From Cristatella mucedo (taxonomy: Eukaryota > Bryozoa > Phylactolaemata > Cristatellidae): a DNA stretch of 64,000 nucleotides. Both the position numbers and the translations under genes were made by a program. Below, one piece after another: positions 18,849 through 29,888 of this stretch (positions within the stretch are counted from its first letter, which is position 1; the number at the start of each line of letters is the position of its first letter). Below the pieces are notes generated by a model. The model ran no database searches, had not been told where the DNA came from, and was given only the letters and a program-made list of their open reading frames with translations. Where the stretch lies: NCBI GenBank assembly GCA_009760855.2, contig WPIO01000001.1:21418501-21482500 (forward strand), written 5' to 3'.

Positions 18849-21300
18849 GTCACGCACAGCGCATTTTTCTGGGCAACTCGGACAGGGCGGGAACGACACT
18901 CTTTCGATGTCAGTCAAACGCACCGGCGGCGAACCGGTGCGAGCTCTCGCTAGCTGGCGCGCTTCGCGAGCCCGACCCTTCGCTTAACCTTGGCAAGCTA
19001 CCCCACTAGCCATTTGATCGTGCTTCCTTTACTTTACTGCATGCGTATTATGCCTAGAAAGAGATCCAGTTCGCCGAGGGCGCTATGCGAATGTAATATC
19101 GTAATTATGCAGCCTGCGGCGCAGTGTTCGCGCGCCAACGCCTTGACTGCTATTTTGACGGCCAGCTTCGCCCTCTCTCGGCGTGCGAGAGCGAAACTCT
19201 GCGAGGTCGGTAGCGAAGAGCGCACGACGAGGCGCCAAGTGCAGCAGCCGTTTCATCTCATCCGACGCATCGTGCCGGGCGACTGCGCCAGTCCCGCTCG
19301 CGCTGGCCCTGTCGGCCTCGCGCTGGCCGTGCGCGAGCTACCGAGCTACCGAGTCCGCCGGTCGGGGCAGTTAGCGTTCGGAGATAAGGCGTTGTCCCCG
19401 CCTCGCCCCGAGCGGTGCGCCGCTACGGGGCCGGCTGTCTGAAGAGCGTGACGCAGTCGTCGCGGTCCGCCGCCGCCGCAGATCGAACGGTCCGCTCTCT
19501 CTCCTCCTTATCGGACACCTCAGGCCACACGCATCACGCCATGCCGCCGGCTGGCCAATGCGGGCGGCGCAGCTCGACGCGCGCACTTCCGCTCATTCGT
19601 CGCGCGTGCTCTCGCGGCCTCGGCTGCTGCGACGAGAGCGCAGGAGCTCCCGGAGTCGATCGGCCGCGAAGCGCTCGGCCGACAGCTCGGTGAGTGCTTG
19701 CCAGTAGCCGTCGGAGCTTGTCAGTAGCCGTCGCTGTGCCGCCGCCGCGGCGCCGCCGCCGGGCAGACGGCGCGCGAGACTGGGCGCGTTCGACCCCATC
19801 CGACTGAGCACCGGTCCTCTGTCGGAGAGCGGGCGGCGCAGGCGGCGCAGGCGCCGGGCTACTAGAAAGAAAAAACGCTCCCCTCGGTCGCTCAGGCAGC
19901 TGAGCTACGCTGAGCTGAAGGCGAAAAACGTTTTGTTTTTCTTCGAAGAGGTTCCTTCCCTTTTTGGTTCGAGTGAGCAGCCGGGCTTTGACGTCTGAAA
20001 ACTTGGCTCTCTTTGTTCGTGTGGTGTTTTGCGCGAGGGAGCGAGCACCCGGGTCCGACGTCTCAAGTATAACTCCGGTCAGAAGGTCGCCGCTCCGCCA
20101 CGCTCTAGTTTAAAAAGCGCCGTTCTCTCGTTCGATACCGTCGTCTGCTTCGCACCTCCCGCCTCTCGTGCCGCTGACCGCTTCAGCCACTTCAGAAGCG
20201 TCAAGATGGCATTTGTCAAACTGAAAAGTTCGAGACGTGAAAATTCTAAAATAGCATAAACAGTGCTCAGACGATATTTGGTACGAACGCTCTAGCCGTA
20301 ATGCTCATTTTCTTGTTCTGCAGAATTCGCGTGTCTGATCTGATTTTGGCAGCCGATACCGAGCTTGCAGGGTCGAAGGTAAATGCCTTAAAATCGCCTT
20401 ACAACCCGACGGTATTCACATGCCGGATAGTCGCATCGCTCAGTAGCAACGCCACCTACAGGCGGCCGCTTCTGAGCAGCGGCCGCCTCGTGAAAGTAGC
20501 CGCCATTGGCGTCAGCTTGGCGACCGTCTGACGTCACTGGACGCAGTAGTGCCGCCACCGCAGCGCCGCCACTCGGCGCGCGCGTCGTCGATTCGCCGCC
20601 TCTCGACATTCCGGCGCCTCGTCGAGAAACGACGGGCGACGCGTCGCGCGCGCGTGCGAATCTAACGACTCATCAGCGCGGGTGACCCGCGAGGAATGTC
20701 GCGGCGCTGCGCGTACGCACCGCGCTGGCTATTGCCGTTATGGCGGCATCGGGCGTGGCGGCGTTAAAGGCACGCAGCCGGCGCGGCGTTGGCTTCGATC
20801 GCCGATTGCGTACGAGCGGTGAGCCGTAGCCGCAGCGAGGCGGCAGAAACCTGGCCGCTGGCGCGCGAGGTGCGCTCGTAGGCGGCCGACGAAGCTGAGA
20901 AACCGGAAAAAGCGGAAACGCAGGCCGCCGTGGGCATGCGGCGCGCTCGAGCGCAGCGGCGGCCTGCGTGCGTTTGAGGTTGTGCAGGTGCGGCTGTGCG
21001 AATCGAGCCAGAGTAACGTGCAGAGCAAGGAGTCACCTGGGGAGCGTGCAGTTCAGAAAGATAAGTCAGAGGAAAGAGAATAATAGATTGACTTCAAGCG
21101 ACTGGCCGAGGGACATTGGCCTCGATGAGTCACTCGTCAATTCAGCCATGCACGCTGGCTGCACTTTCTCAGTGAGCTCCGCGATCGCAGAAGTGAACTA
21201 AATGTGTGCACATACTTTAGCGTAAGATGCAGAAGTCGCACCGCGTGCCGGAGGAGACGACGCCGCCTGATTGCAATGCGATGATTCGGCGGAAAGCACT
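18849..21300. promoter_or_regulatory. GC/CpG-rich block, candidate promoter or 5' region
   Basis: About 2.2 kb (18.9-21.1 kb) is markedly richer in G+C and CpG than its surroundings, with no repeat family recognised. Long overlapping ORFs on both strands reflect base composition. A well-placed ATG (AAGATGGCATTT, 20205) opens only 17 codons before TAA. A small exon with good splice signals lies at 20324-20378. It may be the start of a plus-strand gene. Confidence 0.35.
20324..20378 (+). CDS. Possible 55-bp internal exon
   Basis: A strong polypyrimidine tract and acceptor (CTCATTTTCTTGTTCTGCAG, ending 20323) precede 55 bases, and the donor AAG|GTAAAT follows. Only one frame is open: one base plus 18 codons, IRVSDLILAADTELAGSK, ending in phase 0. 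I do not recognise the protein. Reading through the acceptor from ATG at 20301 is also possible. Confidence 0.4.
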
Positions 21301-21313
21301 CGACGAGCGAGAC

Positions 21314-21323
21314 CGAGAGAGAG

Positions 21324-21416
<93 letters not shown>

Positions 21417-21432
21417 TAGAAAGAGAGAGAGC

Positions 21433-21471
<39 letters not shown>

Positions 21472-21929
21472 TGAGAGCGAGAGAGAGAGAGAGAGCGTGA
21501 GAGAGAGAGAGAGAGTGAGAGAGAGAGCGAGATAGAAAGAGAGAGAGCGAGATAGAAAGAGAGAGAGAGCGAGATAGAAAGAGAGAGAGAGACAGAGCGA
21601 GAGAAAGAGAGAGACAGAGACAGAGTGAGAGAAAGCAAGAGAGAGCGAGAGAAAGCAGAGAGAGAGAGAGAGAGAGAGAGCATGAGAGCGAGAGAGAGAG
21701 TGAGAGAGAGAGCGAGATAGAAAGAGAGAGAGCGAGATAGAAAGAGAGAGAGAGCGAGATAGAAAGAGAGAGAGCGAGATAGAAAGAGAGAGAGAGAGAG
21801 CGAGATAGAAAGAGAGAGAGCGAGATGGAAAGAGAGAGAAAGAGAGAGAGAGAGACAGAGCGAGAGAAAGAGAGAGACAGAGACTGAGCGAGAGAAAGCA
21901 AGAGAGAGCGACAGAAACAAGAGAGAAAG

Positions 21930-21981
<52 letters not shown>
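21314..21981. repeat. Large compound (GA)n satellite
   Basis: Nearly 670 bp of GA dinucleotides with a higher-order pattern. Words of the type GCGAGATAGAAAGAGAGAGA recur many times between 21410 and 21840, and GACAGAGCGAGAGAAAGA recurs too. Ser/Leu-rich minus-strand ORFs of up to 288 codons are artefacts. Confidence 0.95.
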
Positions 21982-21983
<2 letters not shown>

Positions 21984-22229
21984 TGCGCTGGCTCTAGAGA
22001 CAAACAACCAAATCGCGACCATCTAAGCCATTAGGGCTGTTGAGCTGCTAGCCAGTAAGCACAGGTCGGCAACCTGAGTTAGTAAAGCCATACGCCTGTA
22101 TTTAAAATATAACCGGAACCCAGCAATAGGGCGTAGGTTTCCGCGAATAATCTGCAAAGGTCTTTTTTCTCTCGTAAAATATTCTCGCCTAACGGTATCA
22201 AGCGCGACTAGTGTTTGTTCCCGTTGCAG

Positions 22230-22680
22230 AACTCTATTCTGGAAATCGAAGTTCTTGCGAACATCATATACGGAAAACTATTCAGCTAAGACCTTTTCAA
22301 AGCTTATCTGTTTATTGCTTGACCATAGTGATTACGAAATTACGTGCCAATGGACAACATTGTGTCAGCTTTTTCAATCTAATATTGATTATAGTACATT
22401 TTTGCACGGTCTTCCAGAATCTGTGATTCATTTTAACCAGCACGTCGGGAGTTTGATAAATGACAATTTTACTTTACAATACTTTCCCATGCTATGCATA
22501 CAGTTTTTACAATCGTTTAATAAAAATATCATTGAGGTTATTAATATTCTAAACATAAGTCGTTATTCATTTAGTCAAATGCTTTTAAACTGCCTCTTCC
22601 TTGACTATCTGCTATGCTCAGCATCTGGAGGATTGTGGGGGCTTCCGGCTCCAGCCAGTCCTAATAAGCCATCATACTAG
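22230..22680 (+). CDS. Hypothetical AT-rich open reading frame
   Basis: A good acceptor-like sequence (GTTCCCGTTGCAG, ending 22229) is followed by a frame open for about 150 codons to TAG at 22678. There is no ATG at its start. The peptide is rich in Leu/Ile/Phe/Asn and has no recognised domain. It directly abuts a decayed multi-copy ORF on the opposite strand, so it may be part of that element or a chance ORF. Confidence 0.2.
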
Positions 22681-22683
22681 CCT

Positions 22684-23950
22684 TGCTCTGCGGCCTCGAT
22701 ATCTACGATCCATTTCACGTATGTCTTGATGTAACATCACACCCTGTTCCTCGCTGAATTCCTTTAAATTGGGTGGTAAATAGTTACGGTGACAGTTTAG
22801 AAAATTTGTCTTGAAACTCATTCTGCTGCCAAGTGCCGCGTAGCATTGAGTCATGTTCTCAGTGATTCGAGAATAATCTGCAGACTTTAGATTTCCGAGA
22901 AGTTCTCTACCACAGACTTAAATTCATTCCATGCCTGTAACCCTAACCCAGTGGTTTTTATGTAAACTGTGTGTGTTGTAAGTACTTAAAAGGTATCACC
23001 GTCTTGGTTCAGAGCCTAGCACAGTTTTCCATTAGTCCAAGCTCTATTTGCAAGGGAGGAAATAGCACTTTCTTACTGTCGACAAGAAGAGACTCTCGGA
23101 CACTGTCACCCCAGGCACAAAAATTATTCGCTCTGGCCCGTCTTTACTTAGGCGATGAAGAGCATCAGTGCGACTATTTGAATTGACATTGAAAGCACGG
23201 AAATTGTGAGTAGCCACCCTGAAGTCCAAGCAGTAGGACAACTACCTTTGGATTGGCACATATCTGTAACTGGCGTTGACCATATTTAAATTCACCACAA
23301 AGTATTTACATGCTTATGTTAGTCTCTGCTAGTATCTGTTCAGGATGAGCAACCGGGAAAGAGGACCGGCTCGTTTCTAATGTGAAGTAAACTCCCTTCA
23401 AACTGCTGTTCGATGAGTCAGTGAAGAGTCTCCAATCAGTTGGATCAGAACGATTTTCCATTAGACGATCGACGTTGCAGCAAAAGGCTGGTGCATTCTT
23501 CGTCTAAAAGTACCTAGAAAACTTCAGGATGTCTATACCACAAAAATTTAGTAACCGGCGCAAGCAAATTTCGCTCTTTAAATCTATAATCGAAGAGTTC
23601 AGCTGACTCTTTGGGTAGGTCAAGGTCTCTCACAAAGTCATCAAATCAGATTGTGAGACATTAGTTTAGATTTTGGAACATAAAAAGCGTCATACTTGTC
23701 ATCAACGTCACCATTAGTTTAACTTAAACCACTCGCAGTCAATATATCCTCAAGTGTAATAGGTTGAACAGGAACTCCCACCTTATTACTGTGCGGTACA
23801 GGTCGCATCGCTGACGGTTGACTCGGATATTTAATTTTGTACTTATTCGTCTTGCTGAAGCCCTGTATGTTACTGATGAAAAAATGACAACCTGAAGCAT
23901 GGTCAGTTTGGTCTCTCCAAATCACCAGTACTTCAAAAGGCATTTGCTTT
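22684..23950 (-). pseudogene. Decayed copy of an uncharacterised multi-copy invertebrate ORF
   Basis: Minus-strand reading in broken frames shows ordered blocks. At 23719-23943 is MPFEVLVIWRDQTDHASGC, then YPSQPSAMRPVPHSNK. Near 23450 is DRLMENRSDPTDWRLFTDSS. Near 23080 is DSKKVLFPPLQIELGLMEN. At 22684-22854 is ALGSRMSFKTNFLNCHRNYL, then SEEQGVMLHQDIREMDRRYR. I recognise this order from large families of uncharacterised proteins in aphids, Hydra and other invertebrates (typical words WREPTDH, LPPLHIKLG, SDEHGERFHQDI). The copy has several stops and frameshifts. What mobilises the family is unknown to me. Confidence 0.7.
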
Positions 23951-24204
23951 GACCTTTAAACCACAGTCTCAAATTTTCTACACTCGTCTTGCGTGGCACC
24001 CATGTCATATCCTGATCTTCCAGATTGCATCAGAAGTAGGCGTGAGAGCACTGTTTAATGAATTTACCAATCGGTAGCTGCTGATTATTGGTCAAGAATC
24101 TCCCTCATTTCTAGCAGAATATATACGGATAGTTCTTACTCTCCGTTGGCATTATAAATCGCAAATATCAGTTGATTTCAAGAAAGCTAACAACCAACAA
24201 AATG

Positions 24205-25712
24205 GCTTCCAACTTTGCTAGTAGGTTCCAGTCTGGTTTTAGAGCTAATCACTCCACCGAGTAAGCATCGCTTGGGGTGTACAACGACCTACTAAGGAAT
24301 GCAGGCATAGGAAGAGTGCCTCTGCTTGTTTCGCTCGATCTTTCGGCAGCTTTTGATACTATCGATCACCAAGTCCTTCTTGAACGCCTCTCATCTCGCC
24401 TGGGCATCACTGGGACTGCTCTGCAATGGTTCAGGTCCTATCTCAGTGGGAGACTCCAGAGTATTGATGTGAATGGACAAAGATCATTCGAGGTACCTCT
24501 GAAATCATGGGTACCTCAGGGCTCCGTGTTTGGTCCGGTTCTTTTCACGGTTTATACTCTTTCTCTTGCCGATGTGATTGCTAAGCACAATCTAGGCTAT
24601 CACTTCTATGCGGATGAGACTCAGTTGTATCTTTGCTTTGATCCCTCCCAGCCTTCGAGAACGGCGAATTCTCTCAACTCTCTTGCTGCATGTATTGATG
24701 ACATACACACATGGATGGCAGCAAACTTTCTTAAATTGAATGATGATAAAACTTACTAGTTATGGGCAAACCAAGTGCGATTCAAAAATTGAAAAGGTTA
24801 ACGCTCACAATCAGCTCTGCCAACAATATCTCCTGTTGAATCGGCACGATATCTACGTGTCACGTTCCAAAGTGACCTTTCATTTGACGACAACATCAGC
24901 TCCACAATCAAGTCTTCCTGCTCTCAGTTACATGGCATTAATAAAATTTGGGGTGGTTTAGACAGGGATACTATGTCTAAGTTGGTCCACGCATCTGTGA
25001 CATCCCTTCTTGACTTTTACTTCGTGCTGGTCTACCGGCCAGTGCAATCAGGCACTTACGGCTAATACAAAACTCTGCAGCTAGGCTTGTATGTCGTGAG
25101 CGTCGCAGTTGTCACATCACACCACTTCTCGCCGACCTGCACTGGCTCCCAATCGAGCAACGCATCGACTTCAAGGTTTTGTCACTCACTTTTAGGCCCC
25201 TTCATTCTTTGGCTTCAATCTACCTATCACATCTACTCTCCCACCAAGCTAAGCATCTACCTATCACATCTACTCTCCCACTAAGCTAAGCACCGTACCA
25301 CCCTATTTTCGGAATCTAACTGTATATCTATACCTCGAACAAACCTCAAGTCCTTTAGAGACATGCGTTTAGTTCTTATGCTCACAAAGCCTGGAACTCA
25401 CTCCCGACTTGCGTCACGATATCCCCTGACTTGGCCACATTTAAAACAAAACTAAAACCGCACCTATTTATCACAGCATTTAGAGGGTCCATATGATTCG
25501 TTCTTTGTGTGCTTATGCGTGCTTACACGTGCATTCTGCCACGAACCACACTTGCATGCTGACCCTGTGCATGTCACCCCCTAACCATGTTATTCTTGTT
25601 GTTTATTGAGCACACTCCCACTAACCATTCGATCGTGTTTCCTTTGCAGCCAATGTAAAGCGCGTAGAAAGAGATCGAATTCTCTGAGAGGCTTTATCAA
25701 GTGCGTATTTTT
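24205..25712 (+). mobile_element. L2-A LINE copy, RT to 3' end
   Basis: It begins at the RT fingers (NFASRFQSGFRANHSTE). Motif A is [19 protein letters not shown] and motif B VPQGSVFGPVLFTVYTL. The catalytic box is FYADE (second D changed to E), then FLKLNDDKT. A frameshift near 24757 and many later indels follow, but the C-terminal WNSLPTCVT block, the 3' UTR and the stem-loop tail (25660-25712) are all in order. The open RT part is 24277-24759. It is a dead copy. Confidence 0.88.
25219..25292 (+). repeat. 37-bp tandem duplication inside the L2-A copy
   Basis: Positions 25219-25255 and 25256-25292 are direct repeats with a single mismatch. Other L2-A copies have the segment once. Confidence 0.9.
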
Positions 25713-25797
25713 ATCATTAATTATTCCAAAAAAATAAAGCACAACATTTATTTCATTAGATTTATGTAACAAGAAAATCTAACGAAAGCAAATAGTC

Positions 25798-25801
<4 letters not shown>

Positions 25802-25835
<34 letters not shown>
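25802..25835. repeat. (TA)n microsatellite
   Basis: About 17 TA units. Confidence 0.95.
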
Positions 25836-25838
<3 letters not shown>

Positions 25839-26129
25839 AAATACATAATTCATAATACCGAAGTCTTGACCCGATCTTTGATAAACAAAACCTACCAAAC
25901 CTGACCTGCCAAAGCAAAAAAGACTCACCCAGAATCATTATTTGTAATGCAGTTTTGGAAAATAATAACAAAATCCAGACAACTGATATCATGCAGGTCA
26001 GTGTTATCTGACGCCTTCAGTATCGAATTGCGTGCACGGAATGATTCGTTTTCTCTTGTGGCTCTTTTGCATGACTATTTTTACAACAAAAGTCACACTC
26101 GAACAAATTTTCTCCTACAATTGCATGCT

Positions 26130-27418
26130 ATCATTATCTATTATTTTCAAATTATGCTTATCTGACCACGTTCAGACCTTATTCAGGCTGCAGTGTGTGC
26201 CCTTCTGCACATCTAAAGTTACATGTGAATCGCGAAATCTCAAGACCTCTGACATCGATGCTGTCCGCGAGAGACTTTTTCCTTCGCCCCTGCTAGTCAA
26301 TTCCTCTTCCGACTTGTCACCATTAGTAGAATGCGACAACGCAACACCAGCTGGCATGCTTAATGAGTTTGCACCTCTGACTAAGAGCACCGTGTGCCCT
26401 CACCGATACGACCTATGGTTTACCGCAGATATTAAATGAGCTAGGGCTGCTAAGAGAAAACTTGAGAAACTTTACAAAAGATCATGGCTGATATTTACAG
26501 GCATGCGAAGGTTGCTGTAGGTCACACCAATCGATTCAAGCAAATTCCAAGTCTAACATTTACATACAATTTGTATAATCGCAGATGCACAACAAAAAAT
26601 GCTGATATCGACGATCAACCATCTCCTTAACCGCTCCCAGGTTAAACTAAATCTTTGCTGATTTAACAGCCTCATTTGTATAGCGGCAGAAGAGCCTTAT
26701 CGGCTATCACTACTGCTTGCATTTGGCAATAAAGGATCGACCAACTAAAGGATTTGAGCCCGTGATCTGTATCCTGAAGAACGAACACCTTACCTCCTGG
26801 GCTATCACAGCCCAATAAAAGTTAGCTCCTTACTTAGTGATACTTGTGGTGATCTTGCAGATCGCTTCTCTTGCTTCTTTGTTAAAAAGATAAACAAGAC
26901 CATGGAGTCCACTCCTAGGGTGGTCACTTCATTCTTTGGCTCCATGCTACCCATCAGATCTGCTCTCACACCAGGCTAAGCATCGTACCACTCGCTTTTC
27001 TGAATCTAATCGTTCAGCTACACCTCGTAGGTACGTCAAATCCTTCGGTGACAATGCCTTTAGTTCATATGCTGACAAACCATAGAAATCACTCCGACTG
27101 ACTATACGACATCCCCTGACTTGATGACATTTAAAAAGAAACTAAAACGCACATACTTGTGACAGCATTTTGTGGGTCCATGTGATTCCTCCTTTGTGTG
27201 CTTGTGCGTGCTGACACTATGCATGCTGCTACTAACTATATTTTTATGCTGACCCATATATTTTACCTCTAACCATGTTTAGCTCGTTGACATTGAGTGT
27301 GCTACGATTAACCACTCTATCATGTTTTTGTTACAGCATATGTAAAGTGCTCTGAAAGAGGTTAAGTTCTCTGAGGGCGCTATAAAAATGTATCGTTATG
27401 ATTATATTGTTATTATGA
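26130..27418 (+). mobile_element. L2-A LINE copy reaching into the endonuclease domain
   Basis: Positions 26155-26440 read LSDHVQTLFRL, then ESRNLKTSDIDAVRERLF, then FAPLTKSTVCPHRYDLWFTADI. This matches the C-terminal SDH box of the L2 apurinic-type endonuclease and the linker before RT. After a SINE-2 insertion the linker resumes (26820-26920: DTCGDLADRFSCFFVKKINK). An internal deletion removes the RT core. From 26926 the C-terminal block and 3' UTR follow to the stem-loop and (ATT)-like tail at 27418. This is the only copy here showing endonuclease sequence. Confidence 0.78.
26648..26815 (-). mobile_element. SINE-2 copy inserted in the L2-A copy
   Basis: Plus strand begins GCTGATTTAACAGCCTCATT and contains AGAAGAGCCTTATCGGCTATCACTAC and the B-box-like region near 26750, matching the 38.3-kb copy. 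L2-A linker coding sequence lies on both sides. Confidence 0.78.
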
Positions 27419-28316
27419 GGCTGCGCACTTCAATCCGTAAATCTTTATTGCTTGTGCTTTTTATCTACTATGACTTAATTTACTAGGGTAATTACGCCAA
27501 GTCTTTAGAAAATTAAAAAGGGCACTCAGCAATATAGCGAAAATCAGTCCCTTTTCAAATTTAAGAAGTGTAAAACACGGGTTCGAACCTATTACGATTG
27601 CGAAAAATAAATGAAAATGGGTTTCGAACGGCCATCGCATGAGAGAAGACGGGCTTCAGATGGTGGTAACCCCGCGATTTTAATGAAGGATGAATTTATT
27701 TGACTTCGCGACACGCCAGCTTCACTCGACGATTGTTTAATATAGTCAGCTCATTCGGACGAGGTCTCGTGATTTCGGCTATAGCGGATACGAGCGTGCC
27801 TTTTTACGTCGGACTGAACTGACGGCAAGTGCTTGCCGAAAATCTCATACGACGTCGTGCGTGCCAGGCGCCTCGTCGTCGTCACCGAGTCAATGATCGC
27901 AACGGGTGAGAGCATACTCGTGCGACCAGTGATGACGTGCTTGCGAAAAGCCTGCAGTTACCGAAAGACACGGTCACCTTCAGCGGACGGCTCTGCAATT
28001 CTAGAGTATAGTGCCGTTAGAGGTGGCGGCCTGCAGCGGTGTCGTCGCGAACGCCTGGTCGCTCGGCCCCACTGTAGCGTCGTCAATTTCCTAGAGCCAC
28101 GGCGAGCACTCGCGCCGCCGCTCGCGCCTCCAGGCGCCTCCGCGCCGCCGAGAGTGGTCCGCTGTGAAAGATGCTCGGTGAGCTTCGGTTCTTAAAGTGA
28201 TGCCTTTTGTTCCTTCCGCGCCCTGGAGCGGCGGAGGTTTAAGCGCGGCGCCGTTCGACTCGGACGCCCCGACGCCCGGCCGCTGAGCTCACGCAGCCGC
28301 CGCCGCCGCAGCCGCA
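27419..28316. other. 3' flank and probable 3' UTR of the hydroxylase gene
   Basis: AT-rich to about 27780, then increasingly GC-rich to the stop codon at 28317. No polyadenylation signal could be chosen with confidence. Plus-strand ORF 27833-28195 has no recognised motif. Confidence 0.4.
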
Positions 28317-28669
28317 TCAGTCGACGTGGGCGCCGGTGTCGTTCGCAGAGCCGTTGCCGTACGCGCTTCCGTTGGTATGCGCACCGCCGCCGTTGGCGTG
28401 TCCATTCGAAGGTGGCAGCGCGCTCGATAGGGGCGCCGGGAACTTGGACAGCACCTTCAGCTTCTGGGCTTTCTCGTAGGCGAGCAGCTGCGGCGACTTG
28501 TGGCCTCCTGCTGCCATTGGCGGACAGTAGGAGCCGAATATCCGGTCTAGGTGGTTGAAGAATGGCTCGAAATTAGTCATCGGCTTCTGGTGGTGCATGT
28601 CGTGCTTTGGCGAGCCGCCATAAAGGCCGAAGGGCACCCAGACGTGCGTTGCCCAGGGAAATTCGTAGC
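28317..28669 (-). CDS. CH25H: CH25H-like sterol/fatty-acid hydroxylase, exon 2 (C-terminal)
   Basis: The acceptor CGTTTCAG (to 28670) opens the exon and the stop TGA is at 28319-28317. Two leading bases complete Gly217, then 116 codons follow. It reads [18 protein letters not shown] and then the third histidine box HDMHH (residues 239-243), followed by [16 protein letters not shown]. This is the cholesterol 25-hydroxylase signature (in CH25H: YNFPWSTHRLVPFGWYGG, then HHDLHH, then NFAPYFTHWDKILGT). A 65-residue tail rich in Gly, Asn, Ala and Ser follows and is longer than usual for the family. Joined phase is exact with exon 1, giving 333 residues. Confidence 0.93.
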
Positions 28670-29429
28670 CTGAAACGGTTGGACGTGGAAAAAAGGCTCG
28701 ACGATCAACTTCTCAATGGCCCAGCCGGTGTACGCGGGCCAGCACTGCTAGGTAAGTGCTGGATGCTGATGGGGATCACCGTACTTAACAATCTTAAACT
28801 GCCAGTCAATCCTCAAATCCTTTTTTTAAATGAAAAAAGTTCAAATAATAATTTGGTTAGTAGTAATAATAGTAATGCATTCACATAGCGAACCGTTTAG
28901 TCACCTCGCACTTACCGTCGTCGACTCACGTTTCGCGAGTCCAAGCCCAGAGCCTAACAAATGCAATGAAAGCTAGCGTCTGAAGCGGTGCCTTTGTTTT
29001 TCTGCTTCAAAAAGGATATTCCTAATATCTCATTACTGATATCTTTTTACTCATATTTTATTCTTAATATCCCATTCTACTACCATACAAAATATTCATT
29101 CCTAGTATTCATAACTATCCTAGCGTAGTCATGCTACTTGGCTTTTCAAAAGCTCCATTTTGTGGTCATAAGCCACAGAGCCGTCAACCTGTCTGAGGTG
29201 CATGAGACATCATTAGTGAGCACCTCTTTGTACTCCCGTTATCCTAATGCCCCCTGCGATTGTATAGCTGGTTGCAATGCTGTTTTAACTAATCCGTAGT
29301 TCACGGCTGCCTATAAGCCCAAGCCGGAAGCTACAGGTTTGGGTTCCGGAGCCGATATATCAGCGCGGTTTCAGGGCGACCGCTAAATGGTCAGAAGGCC
29401 TGACGAGCTATCTCCTATTCTCCTACCCA

Positions 29430-29505
29430 CTCGATTACACAAGGAGTCTCCGAGGGTGCTATACCAATCTACTATGATTGTTATTATTATTACTATTATA
29501 AATGC
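29430..29505 (+). mobile_element. L2-A-type 3' tail remnant
   Basis: AAGGAGTCTCCGAGGGTGCTATA followed by an ATT-rich tail (TTGTTATTATTATTACTATT) is a decayed version of the stem-loop tail. SINE-1 origin is also possible. Confidence 0.5.
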
Positions 29506-29800
29506 TGTGGCGGTAACACAATAACAAGGATTTATAGAATCGAGCCCCGCCTCCCGGGACGACTTGACGGTGGCTGATGAGACTTCGCACGCGGGCTTCG
29601 CACCCGGTAGCCTCGCTCGCTGTATAGAGTAGCCAATCGCCTCAGATCGGCCGCCTGGCGCTTCCCGAGCTGCTGGACAAGGACCAGTGCGGACCAGCGC
29701 GATCGCGCTGCCATCTCTAATTTGCGGCCAAGAGCTCGAAATTGTCAATTTAATAAGCCAACGAGTCCGTGGCAACAAAAAATTGCCTTCAAGTTAGCTT

Positions 29801-29801
<1 letters not shown>

Positions 29802-29888
<87 letters not shown>
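29802..29888. repeat. (CT)n microsatellite
   Basis: About 40 CT units. Confidence 0.95.

Noticed and set aside
21137-22022. Ser/Leu-rich ORFs of up to 288 codons on the minus strand
   Set aside because: They are the six-frame reading of a (GA)n satellite.
26032-26439. Stand-alone 135-codon gene
   Set aside because: The downstream half matches the L2 endonuclease/RT linker, so it belongs to the retrotransposon copy.
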